The notes below the pieces were generated by a model, which had not been told where the DNA came from, did not search any database, and saw nothing but the letters and a program-made list of their open reading frames with translations. Both the position numbers and the translations under genes were made by a program. Source: Methylacidiphilum caldifontis (GTDB lineage Bacteria > Verrucomicrobiota > Verrucomicrobiia > Methylacidiphilales > CAMAQI01). Taken from it: 37,025 bases of DNA. This document shows positions 7,368-14,326 of the stretch, in pieces (the stretch's first letter is position 1; each line of letters opens with the position of its first letter). The stretch is from NCBI GenBank assembly GCA_945877805.1, contig CAMCSM010000019.1:1-37025 (forward strand), given 5' to 3'.

Positions 7368-8621
7368 TTAAACAGTTAAACGGGGATCTTGCGCGAGAAG
7401 TTGATCGAACTCGCGTAGACTTGGATTGATCACACGGGGAGCCCCCACATGATCCATCACCGCATCCATCGTTTTAAGACCATTTCCGGTGATACAGATG
7501 ACAATCCGTTCATCACGAGGAACTTTTCCAGTCTCGATGAGCTTTTTCGCACAGCCGACGGTGACGCCACCAGCGGTCTCTGCAAAAATACCTTCGGTTT
7601 CGGCCAAAAGTTTAATCCCATCAACGATCTCCTGATCGGTGATATCTTCGCATGACCCCTTGGTATTGCGAACTTCATTCACCGCATAGTACCCGTCGGC
7701 AGGGGTTCCAATCGCTAACGACTTCGCAATCGTATTCGGCTTCGGAACAGGCTTAATTAAATCGGTTCCACTTTTAAAGGCCTGCGAAATCGGAGAACAT
7801 CCGGTCGCTTGAGCCCCATGGACAGAATATTTTGATTCCGGAATAATTCCGACTTTCATGAACTCCTGATAGGACTTCGATATCTTCGTGAGTAAAGAGC
7901 CACTCGCCATCGGGATAATCGTATGCGCCGGCACCTCCCATCCGAGTTGCTCGACAATTTCAAAACCCATGCTCTTAGAGCCCTCGGCATAATAAGGACG
8001 AAGATTCACATTTACGAATCCCCAACCGTACTTACCGGCAATTTCTGAGCAAAGTCGATTCACTTGATCATAAGGGCCATGGATTCCAATCACATTGGTT
8101 CCATAAACTAAACTATTGAGAACCTTCCCTTGCTCGAGATCGGCAGGAATTAAAACATAGCTTTCAAGCCCAGCACTGGCTGCATTCGCCGCAACGCTGT
8201 TCGCTAAATTTCCGGTTGAAGCACAGGCCACAATCTTAAATCCAAGCTCACGGGCCCGCGAAAGGGCCACTGCGACAACGCGATCTTTAAAAGAGAGGGT
8301 CGGAAAATTCACCGCATCATTCTTAATGTAAACCTCTTTAGCTCCTAAAGCCTTCGCTAAATTATCGGCTTTAATCAAGGGGGTAAACCCAACCTTGAGC
8401 CCCACGGTCGGATCCCCTTCAATCGGGAGAAGCTCACGATAGCGCCACATCGTTTGAGGACGTGACTCAATAATCTTACGCGAGATATTCTTTTGAATCA
8501 AAGAGTAGTCGTAAGCGGCCTCTAAAGGGCCGAAATCAAACTCACAGACATGAATCGCCTTCTTCGGATAAAGACGTCCACATTCACGACATTTCAAATT
8601 ACTAAAAAATTCAGTAGCCAT
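7368..8621 (-). CDS. thrC: Threonine-synthase-family PLP enzyme under SAM riboswitch control
   Basis: The family converts O-phosphohomoserine to threonine using pyridoxal phosphate. The 417-residue protein has an N-terminal zinc-ribbon-like stretch (Cys11, Cys14, Cys26), the PLP lysine in TLSFKDR (Lys112), the phosphate loop ASTGNLANSVA, and the conserved AETAGGVTVG near the C-terminus. ATG 8621 is chosen; the frame extends to a TTG at 8636, which adds only five residues. A SAM-I riboswitch upstream and the sulfur carrier and NIL genes directly downstream are unexpected for plain threonine synthesis. It may instead, or also, replace the phosphate of O-phosphohomoserine with sulfur to give homocysteine. 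The family call is strong; the substrate is open. Confidence 0.85.
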   Translation of the reverse strand: MATEFFSNLKCRECGRLYPKKAIHVCEFDFGPLEAAYDYSLIQKNISRKIIESRPQTMWRYRELLPIEGDPTVGLKVGFTPLIKADNLAKALGAKEVYIKNDAVNFPTLSFKDRVVAVALSRARELGFKIVACASTGNLANSVAANAASAGLESYVLIPADLEQGKVLNSLVYGTNVIGIHGPYDQVNRLCSEIAGKYGWGFVNVNLRPYYAEGSKSMGFEIVEQLGWEVPAHTIIPMASGSLLTKISKSYQEFMKVGIIPESKYSVHGAQATGCSPISQAFKSGTDLIKPVPKPNTIAKSLAIGTPADGYYAVNEVRNTKGSCEDITDQEIVDGIKLLAETEGIFAETAGGVTVGCAKKLIETGKVPRDERIVICITGNGLKTMDAVMDHVGAPRVINPSLREFDQLLAQDPRLTV

Positions 8622-8676
8622 AGATCGTAGGCGCAAATCGAGGGGTTGAGTTCAATGAGAAGACCTTAGAGGGAGG

Positions 8677-8712
8677 AAAAACGATGTAACTGCAGCATAG
8701 CACGGTTACTCG
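8677..8712 (-). terminator. Riboswitch-linked intrinsic terminator
   Basis: On the minus strand, directly after the aptamer, CGA-GTAAC pairs with GTTAC-(A)-TCG around a loose interior and is followed by TTTTT. The stem is imperfect but in the right place for the expression platform of an S-box. The 3' strand of helix P1 (8713-8720) can also pair perfectly over 8 bases with CTTCTCAT further on (8655-8662), which may be part of the switching mechanism. Confidence 0.6.
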
Positions 8713-8842
8713 CTTCTCATCCGTCTGAGGGAATCCTCAGCTGGGTTTAGCACCTAAACAAATTCAATCGTTCATGAGAACAATCGAACTCTGGTTGCCG
8801 CGGCTTCAAAGGGCCAGTCCCTCCACCGCTCTCGATAAGAGC
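8713..8842 (-). promoter_or_regulatory. SAM-I (S-box) riboswitch
   Basis: Read on the minus strand, the leader starts CTCTTATCGAGAG. It continues with GGTGGAGGGACTGGCCC, then GAAGCC and GGCAACC, which are the invariant P1/P2 core of the SAM-I aptamer. It then has GGTGCTAAACCCAGC (P3/J3-4 consensus), a P4 hairpin CTGAGG...CCTCAG, and the closing P1 strand GATGAGAAG. SAM binding stabilises P1 and normally favours a downstream terminator, so the operon should be repressed when methionine/SAM is abundant. It controls the thrC-like, sulfur-carrier and NIL genes, and probably all five genes down to 5315. All the diagnostic segments are present in order. Confidence 0.97.
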
Positions 8843-8850
8843 TGTAGATA

Positions 8851-8878
8851 GTTATGGCCGGAGGGGGAAAATTGTCAA
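8851..8878 (-). promoter_or_regulatory. Promoter of the SAM-riboswitch operon
   Basis: A perfect -35 box TTGACA (8873-8878, minus strand) is followed after 16 bases by CATAAC (8851-8856), a fair -10 box. The predicted transcript start falls within a few bases of the aptamer's first helix at 8842, which supports the assignment. Confidence 0.6.
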
Positions 8879-8897
8879 ATGATTTTCAATCAAGCGG

Positions 8898-9992
8898 TTA
8901 ATCATTCCAAACATAGCGAAACATCAAAACTCTCAAGGTCGCTGTCAATGGGATCGCCAAAATTGCCCCGACGATTCCCCCCAAAAGATGGGACCAAACT
9001 AAAATCGCTAAAATAACGGTCAGCGGATGTAACCCCGTCCGATCCCCCATAATCTTCGGTGAAATAAAGAACCCTTCTAAAAACTGAACTACAGAAAAGA
9101 CGATCCCGACCCCAATCACCATCCCCCATCCCCCATCCGGTTGAACAAAGGCAATCAGCCCCGAGGCCGTTAATCCGATAACAATTCCTAAATAAGGAAC
9201 AATACTTAAGATCCCCGTCATCATCCCTAAAATCAAGGCGTAAGGAATTCCGACGATCATCAGTCCAATCGAGGTCAAGACCCCTAGAATCATCGCCACC
9301 AAAATCTGGCCTCTAAAAAAGACGATCAAGTAACGATTCACCTCCCCAATCACAAAGACCAACTCCTCTTTCCATAGGGAGGAATGAATCGGAATATATT
9401 TTTTCCATGAGGTCTCAATCTTGGCTTGATCACGTAATAAATAAAATAGATAAAAAGGAATGAAAAGAAATCCGAGAATCAAGCTCGCCGTCCCCCCAAC
9501 TCCTTTGATCCCTTGCCAAAAATAGGCAAGAGCCTGTTGGCTCCAATTCGGCCATTCGGACTGAAAAATAAGTTGAAGCTCATTGAGCTTTTTTTGAACC
9601 GCCGGATAGTCATTGGAAGAGCGTTCGATCGATCCCTTCCAAAGAAGAATTTTCTCAGGGAGATCCGAGGAAAACTTCACCCCCTCTTGATAAAGCTTCG
9701 GAAAGAGCCAAAGCCCTATTCCGATCATCATAAAAAACAGGATCGTAAGTAAAACAAGAATCGCATTCGACCGGGAAAGTTTTACTTTTTTCTCTAAAAA
9801 AACGACAACGGGATGTAAAATATAAGCAATGATGGCCGCAATCCCCAAAGGCAAAAAAACATCCTGCAACTCTTTAACAAGGGTAAAGAATCCAAACCCT
9901 ATGAGAAAAAAAATCCCGACAAGAACGAGAACGGAGATTCCCGCAATCGACCACCCCACGATCCGCTTCTGAGTCTCATTAAGAAAGTTCAT
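8898..9992 (-). CDS. AI-2E family transporter (PerM/TqsA-like permease)
   Basis: The 364-residue polytopic membrane protein belongs to the AI-2E transporter superfamily, whose members export small molecules or act as sodium/proton antiporters. Hydrophobic segments lie near residues 12-60, 75-98, 155-190 and 215-345. The family pattern is clear: PLGIAAIIAYILHPVV after the first helix, a soluble central loop (about 100-155), then the conserved LGMMTGILSIVPYLGIVIG and the C-terminal LLGGIVGAILAIPLTAT. Its stop lies just upstream of the SAM-riboswitch promoter, and it is probably a single transcription unit. The family name does not prove autoinducer transport. Confidence 0.9.
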   Translation of the reverse strand: MNFLNETQKRIVGWSIAGISVLVLVGIFFLIGFGFFTLVKELQDVFLPLGIAAIIAYILHPVVVFLEKKVKLSRSNAILVLLTILFFMMIGIGLWLFPKLYQEGVKFSSDLPEKILLWKGSIERSSNDYPAVQKKLNELQLIFQSEWPNWSQQALAYFWQGIKGVGGTASLILGFLFIPFYLFYLLRDQAKIETSWKKYIPIHSSLWKEELVFVIGEVNRYLIVFFRGQILVAMILGVLTSIGLMIVGIPYALILGMMTGILSIVPYLGIVIGLTASGLIAFVQPDGGWGMVIGVGIVFSVVQFLEGFFISPKIMGDRTGLHPLTVILAILVWSHLLGGIVGAILAIPLTATLRVLMFRYVWND

Positions 9993-10134
9993 AAACTATT
10001 AAAGCACAGACTGCGGAGCCCTTTCAAGCTCTCATACAGATTTGTCTCAGTGGCGTCGATTTAAGTGCAAAGAAAATACAATTTTACCACAGGGTAAACG
10101 GAGGGCAGCAGAGGAAAATTCAATTTACTCTTAG

Positions 10135-10187
10135 TTTTCCCCGCAGTGAAAAAACTGGCTTTTTTTTATGTTAAGTTGACGCCTATG
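10135..10187 (+). repeat. Second copy of the TTTCCCCGC / GTTGACG..TATGC element
   Basis: It shares TTTTCCCCGC[AG]GTGA, a run of seven or eight T, and TTA[AG]GTTGACGNCTATGC with the stretch at 218-264. The middle differs in length and sequence. GTTGACG resembles a -35 box, but TATGC is far too close to be its -10. The role is unknown. Confidence 0.5.
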
Positions 10188-10334
10188 CGACACGTCGGGG
10201 GATCACGCCCTACGACATGACCAACGCATCCCAAATTCATCCGACAGTCCTGCAATATCGATCGATTTTCTTGAAGTGCATCGGTTTCGCATTGTTACGT
10301 GATCGCTCCCAATCTATTCCTAATGCATGAAATG

Positions 10335-10405
10335 GTTTAAAGTCATTTTTAAACCGCTTATCCCCCCACGATCAGCCCATCAGCCCATCAGCCTTTAAAT
10401 CCCTT
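10335..10405 (+). repeat. Dispersed phrase repeat with ATCAGCCC tandem units
   Basis: GTTTAAAGTCATT is identical to 5163-5175. AAACCGCTTATC is shared with the 4981 and 33069 repeats. It then contains GATCAGCCCATCAGCCC followed by ATCAGCC, a tandem eight- to nine-base unit. A related GGCTGATC / GGGCTGATGG pair lies at 33203-33272. Confidence 0.6.
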
Positions 10406-10422
10406 TCCACCTGCCCCGCCTG

Positions 10423-10458
10423 CTCCGAGTTTAGTGTCGGAGTACTCTTATCGAGTGC
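10423..10458 (-). terminator. Tandem hairpins after htpX, possible terminator
   Basis: CTCCGA/TCGGAG (10423-10442, 8-base loop) and GTACTC/GAGTGC (10442-10458, one G-T pair) lie 28-63 bases past the htpX stop. No T-tract follows either on the minus strand, so this is a weak call; the pair may instead stabilise the mRNA end. Confidence 0.3.
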
Positions 10459-10485
10459 TTGATCTTTTCTCAATCCATGAAAGGG

Positions 10486-11394
10486 TTAAGCTCTGTCGTT
10501 CGGTAGATTTTCAAGGGCGGCGATACGCTCCTCTAAGGGAGGGTGAGAGGAGAAGAGAGCCATGAAGCCAGAGGGCTTCGCACTGATTTTAAATGAGGCA
10601 ATCGCTTCAGATCGATTGTCGTAAATCGGATCAGAATGACTGATTTGACTCAGTCGTTTTAAAGCATCGATCATCGGCTGCTTACCCCAAATCCTAGCCG
10701 CATCGGCATCCGCTCTGAATTCTCTCCACCGTGAAAATCGCATCACAATCATCGAGGCTAAAAATCCGAGTAAAATCTCGCAAACAAACGCCGCAATATA
10801 ATATCCCCAACTTGGTCCCGAGCTCTCACGATCATCCTTTCGGAGTGCGTTATCGATAAACATTCCCATAATTCGAGAGAAAAAGACCACAAAGGTATTT
10901 AACACCCCTTGAAGTAAAGTCATCGTGACCATATCTCCATTGGCGATATGAGAAACCTCGTGAGCTAAAACCCCTTCGACTTCTCGCTTATTCATTCCTT
11001 GCAAAAGCCCCGAGCTCACAGCAACAAGAGAATGTTTCTTGGAACGACCGGTCGCAAAGGCGTTCACTTCAGGGCTCTCATAAATTCCAACCTCAGGCAT
11101 CGGAATTCCCGATTTTTTCGCCTGGGCCTGTATCGTATTTAAAAGCCACTCCTCCCCGCCGTTCGAAGGTTCTTTGATAATCTGGATACTATAGGCACGA
11201 ATCGCCATCCACTTTGAAATCCACAAGGAGATAAAACTTCCGGTGAAACCGATCACTAAAGAAAAGGTAAAGAGGGTACCGTAATCGATCCCTGTTTTGG
11301 TCATCCAACGATTCAATCCAAGAAGATTGATCGCAAAACCGACCACCAGCATAATTGCAATATTCGTTCCAAAGACAAGGAGCCATCGTTTCAT
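10486..11394 (-). CDS. htpX: HtpX membrane zinc metalloprotease
   Basis: HtpX is an inner-membrane M48 protease that degrades misfolded membrane proteins together with FtsH. The 302-residue sequence has two N-terminal transmembrane helices (about 4-26 and 38-60). The zinc motif HEVSH has ligands His145 and His149 and catalytic Glu146. The third ligand lies in REFRADADAA (Glu225), and two more hydrophobic segments lie between them (160-180 and 197-220). The motif EVNAFATGRSKKHSLVAVSSGLL (split over residues 109-131) is typical of HtpX. Length is close to E. coli HtpX (293). It is transcribed as a single gene. Confidence 0.96.
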   Translation of the reverse strand: MKRWLLVFGTNIAIMLVVGFAINLLGLNRWMTKTGIDYGTLFTFSLVIGFTGSFISLWISKWMAIRAYSIQIIKEPSNGGEEWLLNTIQAQAKKSGIPMPEVGIYESPEVNAFATGRSKKHSLVAVSSGLLQGMNKREVEGVLAHEVSHIANGDMVTMTLLQGVLNTFVVFFSRIMGMFIDNALRKDDRESSGPSWGYYIAAFVCEILLGFLASMIVMRFSRWREFRADADAARIWGKQPMIDALKRLSQISHSDPIYDNRSEAIASFKISAKPSGFMALFSSHPPLEERIAALENLPNDRA

Positions 11395-11440
11395 AATGAG
11401 GGCAAAGTAATCGAGGTTTTTAAAAATGCAAGGGAGAGGA

Positions 11441-12271
11441 TCAAAATAAATCGGAAATTTTATCTTTTAGATGGGTCACCATGGAATAGTCGTTTTTAAA
11501 GATCTCGGCCTCACTCTCAGCAATCGTTCTCAATCGGATCGGCTCCTCCACGAATTCTTTTAAATGATCGCAATCCTCCTCTGAAAATCGCAATGAGGGA
11601 ATTCCTCCATAGAGTTCCCCTTCTGACGGCTCGCTGATCACCGCACAACGGTTATTGAGGAGATAGGAAATCCGCACCGCTTCAAATAACGGTCGGTCGT
11701 AGGAATGGAGATTTAAAATCGCTTTCGATCTCGCAATCCATTCATCACGCTCCTTGCCATAGACCCCCTCTAAGATTTTCAGATTGGGAATTTTCTTGGC
11801 GATCTTATCGAGAATCGCCGCTCGCCGAGGGGTTACGGCCCCAAAAAAAAGAAGATCGATCTCCGGATTCTGTGCCAATTGAATTTTTTGGAGTTGAGGA
11901 TGATACCCTGGAATCACCAAGGTCGACTCGATTCCCTGCCTTCGCAGCCAATCTTGATTCTGGAGACTGTAGTCCCAAACCCACCTCGCCCCTCGCAAGA
12001 CTGCCAACGCTCTTTCCTGAAGCCACTCCGGCAAAGCCGTAAGATGCTCTAATTGATAAACCCCATAAGGAGCCTCCCCGAGGATCTTGGGATCAGGAAT
12101 CAGATGATAGCCCAAAAGGAGATTCATCTCTTGAGGATGAAGTCGATTGATCGCTCTTATCGCCTCAACTCCTAAATCTCTTAATGAGAGCTCTAAAAGT
12201 TCTGCAATCTCCTCAAAACAGCGGCTATGAAGGTACCCCTCAGGCTGCAGCGTCACAATTTGAAACTTCAT
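11441..12271 (-). CDS. Glycosyltransferase-like protein
   Basis: The 276-residue protein has an N-terminal half that ends in a presumed donor-domain strand, IDLLFFGAVTPRRAAIL (about residues 138-154). The C-terminal segment AILNLHSYDRPLFEAVRISYLLNNRCAVISE (in the region 188-218) has the pattern of GT-B glycosyltransferases: a strand, then an E-x7-R helix, then a strand ending in SE. The donor and acceptor are unknown and there are no other sugar genes nearby. The start ATG at 12271 is preceded by 60 bases shared with the divergent terC-family gene. The fold is likely; activity is inferred. Confidence 0.6.
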   Translation of the reverse strand: MKFQIVTLQPEGYLHSRCFEEIAELLELSLRDLGVEAIRAINRLHPQEMNLLLGYHLIPDPKILGEAPYGVYQLEHLTALPEWLQERALAVLRGARWVWDYSLQNQDWLRRQGIESTLVIPGYHPQLQKIQLAQNPEIDLLFFGAVTPRRAAILDKIAKKIPNLKILEGVYGKERDEWIARSKAILNLHSYDRPLFEAVRISYLLNNRCAVISEPSEGELYGGIPSLRFSEEDCDHLKEFVEEPIRLRTIAESEAEIFKNDYSMVTHLKDKISDLF

Positions 12272-12331
12272 TTTATTGATTCATCCCTTGCGAATTATGG
12301 AAAACCTGCCACGTTTCTCTGACTTTACAAT

Positions 12332-13255
12332 ATGGAACACATTTCAATCAGTTGGATCGGCTACGCAATTTTCCTTACCTTTGTGATCACACTCCTTGGG
12401 ATCGATCTGATCCTCTTTCGTAAAAAAGATCAGGTCATGACGATGAAAAAGGCGGTCGGATGGACCGTTTTCTGGATCTCCCTTGGACTCTCTTTTAATC
12501 TCTTGATCTGGCATTGGTATGGAAAAGAAAAAGCCCTTGAATTCCTAACGGGGTACGTCATTGAGTACTCCCTGAGCGTCGACAATCTCTTTATCTTTCT
12601 GATTATTTTTAATTATTTTAACGTTCCGGAAAAATATCAACATCGTGTTCTCTTTTGGGGAATTCTTGGAGCGCTCGTGATGCGCGGATTAATGATTGGG
12701 ATTGGATCTGCGATCATTATGAAATTCCATTGGCTACTCTATCTCTTCGGTCTTTTCCTTTTAATTACAGGAATCAAGCTCCTCTTTAAATCGGAGGAGG
12801 AACATAATCCTGGGAACAACCCCCTCCTGCGTCTTTTTCGCAAATACTTTCCGCTCACCCCTGACTATCATGGGGATCGATTTTTTGTGCGACTCAATCG
12901 AGTTTGGTATGCCACCCCGTTAATGATGGTCTTGATCTGCGTTGAGTTTACCGATCTCGTTTTCGCCGTTGATTCAATCCCGGCTATTTTCGGAATCACC
13001 CGCGATCCCTTTATTGTCTTCACCTCAAATATTTTTGCAATTTTAGGACTCAGATCGCTTTATTTTGTTTTGGCTAATGTCATGGGGGCATTCCATTACT
13101 TAAAATATGGATTAGGGGCGATCTTAACCTTTGTCGGAATTAAAATGTTAATCGCAGAAACTCCCTTCGCGATCTCGACCGGACTCTCCCTGACTGTGGT
13201 GATCTCGATTTTGATCATTTCCATCATCGCTTCAACTCTTAAGAAAAAAAACTGA
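12332..13255 (+). CDS. TerC/Alx-family membrane protein (likely metal exporter)
   Basis: The 307-residue protein has about nine transmembrane segments and matches the TerC family, members of which (Alx, MeeF/TerC proteins) export manganese or load it onto secreted enzymes. The two family hallmarks are present: IEYSLSVDNLFIF with Asp84 in the third helix, and VEFTDLVFAVDSIPAIF with Asp208 and Asp214. The tail KKKN is basic. It is divergent from the glycosyltransferase gene. No yybP-ykoY manganese riboswitch fits in the short upstream region. A terminator-like structure follows at 13316-13365. Confidence 0.9.
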   Translation: MEHISISWIGYAIFLTFVITLLGIDLILFRKKDQVMTMKKAVGWTVFWISLGLSFNLLIWHWYGKEKALEFLTGYVIEYSLSVDNLFIFLIIFNYFNVPEKYQHRVLFWGILGALVMRGLMIGIGSAIIMKFHWLLYLFGLFLLITGIKLLFKSEEEHNPGNNPLLRLFRKYFPLTPDYHGDRFFVRLNRVWYATPLMMVLICVEFTDLVFAVDSIPAIFGITRDPFIVFTSNIFAILGLRSLYFVLANVMGAFHYLKYGLGAILTFVGIKMLIAETPFAISTGLSLTVVISILIISIIASTLKKKN

Positions 13256-13267
13256 AACGAATTTTCT

Positions 13268-13365
13268 GGTTCCTTCCTGTTTGAAGTGGAATAAAAGGCA
13301 TTTAAATTGTATTTCATAGGTTTTATCTCATTCCCCTTCAAAAGGGAAGGAACCTATTTTCTTTA
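13268..13365 (+). promoter_or_regulatory. terC-lipA intergenic structures: terminator and competing pairing
   Basis: ATAGGTT (13316-13322) pairs with AACCTAT (13351-13357) around an inner CCCTT/AAGGG stem, and is followed by TTTCTTT. This resembles an intrinsic terminator for the terC-family gene. A separate perfect 10-bp complement, GGTTCCTTCC (13268-13277) with GGAAGGAACC (13345-13354), overlaps the same 3' arm, so the two structures cannot coexist. It could be attenuation of lipA or coincidence. Confidence 0.45.
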
Positions 13366-13447
13366 CTTCACGAGAGAACGGATAGAATACTCGAACACTT
13401 TCTTAAAAACGCTTTTATTTTTCTCAATTCCCTCTTAACCTCTTCAT

Positions 13448-14326
13448 ATGTCACAGCTCGAAACAGCTCCCCTCAATCGTAAACCTTCCTGGATTCGTGC
13501 TAAAATCCCTGGAGGAGCGGTTTATCAAGAAACGATCAATATCGTCAAGGAGCACAAACTCCACACGGTCTGTGAAAGTGCTCAATGCCCCAATTTAGGG
13601 GAATGTTGGTCCCGTAAAACGGCAACGATCATGATTCTCGGCAATATCTGCACCCGAAGCTGTGGCTTCTGTGCGGTGAATACCGGAAAACCGACCGAGC
13701 TTGATATGGATGAACCGCGTCGAGTCGCCGAGGCGATAAAAATCATGGGATTAAAACATGCCGTGATCACCTCCGTGGCTCGTGATGATCTCAAAGATGG
13801 TGGGGCCTTGGTTTGGAAGATGACGATTGAGGAGTCCCGAAAAGCAAATCCTGGGACTCATCTCGAAGTCCTGATCCCTGATTTTAAAGGAAAATGGGAA
13901 CATTTAGAGACCGTCCTCTCTGCCAAACCGGATATACTCAATCATAATGTCGAGACCGTTCCCCGTCTGCATAAAGTGGTTCGCCCCCAAGCAAAATACG
14001 AACGGTCGCTGGAGATGCTGGATCGGGCCAAAAAAGCGGGGTTCGTCACCAAATCGGGACTGATGCTCGGCATTGGGGAGACGGAGGTTGAAATTGAATC
14101 GACTCTTCGTGATTTATCGGAGATCAAACTCGATATTTTAACCCTCGGACAATACTTGCGCCCATCCGAAAAACATCTCGCTGTCCAACGCTGGGTTCAC
14201 CCTGATGAGTTCCTTCACTGGAAAACAGTAGGACTTGGTGAGCTCGGTTTTGGAGTTGTAGAATCCGGCCCGCTCGTTCGAAGCTCCTATCATGCAGACG
14301 AACAATCAGCAAAATACGTCTCCTAA
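13448..14326 (+). CDS. lipA: Lipoyl synthase
   Basis: LipA is a radical-SAM enzyme that inserts two sulfur atoms into the octanoyl chain on lipoyl-dependent proteins such as pyruvate dehydrogenase. The 292-residue protein has both cluster motifs: the auxiliary-cluster cysteines in CESAQCPNLGEC (Cys42, Cys47, Cys53) and the radical-SAM CTRSCGFC (Cys68, Cys72, Cys75). The C-terminal RSSYHAD (278-284) supplies the serine ligand of the auxiliary cluster. Length is normal for compact bacterial LipA. lipB is not in the window. The next gene's frame overlaps its 3' end. Confidence 0.97.
   Translation: MSQLETAPLNRKPSWIRAKIPGGAVYQETINIVKEHKLHTVCESAQCPNLGECWSRKTATIMILGNICTRSCGFCAVNTGKPTELDMDEPRRVAEAIKIMGLKHAVITSVARDDLKDGGALVWKMTIEESRKANPGTHLEVLIPDFKGKWEHLETVLSAKPDILNHNVETVPRLHKVVRPQAKYERSLEMLDRAKKAGFVTKSGLMLGIGETEVEIESTLRDLSEIKLDILTLGQYLRPSEKHLAVQRWVHPDEFLHWKTVGLGELGFGVVESGPLVRSSYHADEQSAKYVS

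Larger units (their letters stand above)
9993..10485. other. Gene-free region with repeat phrases and hairpins
   Basis: No gene is supported in these 493 bases. It contains the TTTCCCCGC...GTTGACGCCTATGC element (10135-10187, also at 218-264). After that comes a CGTCGGGGGATCACGCCCTACG stretch of a type that looks formulaic. The phrase repeat at 10335-10405 follows, with three tandem ATCAGCCC units. Two adjacent hairpins (10423-10458) lie just after the htpX stop on the minus strand. Confidence 0.5.

Noticed and set aside
10335-10405. CRISPR array from the ATCAGCCC units
   Set aside because: The units are eight to nine bases in direct tandem with no spacers.
12272-12331. Manganese riboswitch upstream of the TerC-family gene
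   Set aside because: Only 60 bases separate it from the divergent gene, too short for a yybP-ykoY aptamer, and no conserved loops are visible.
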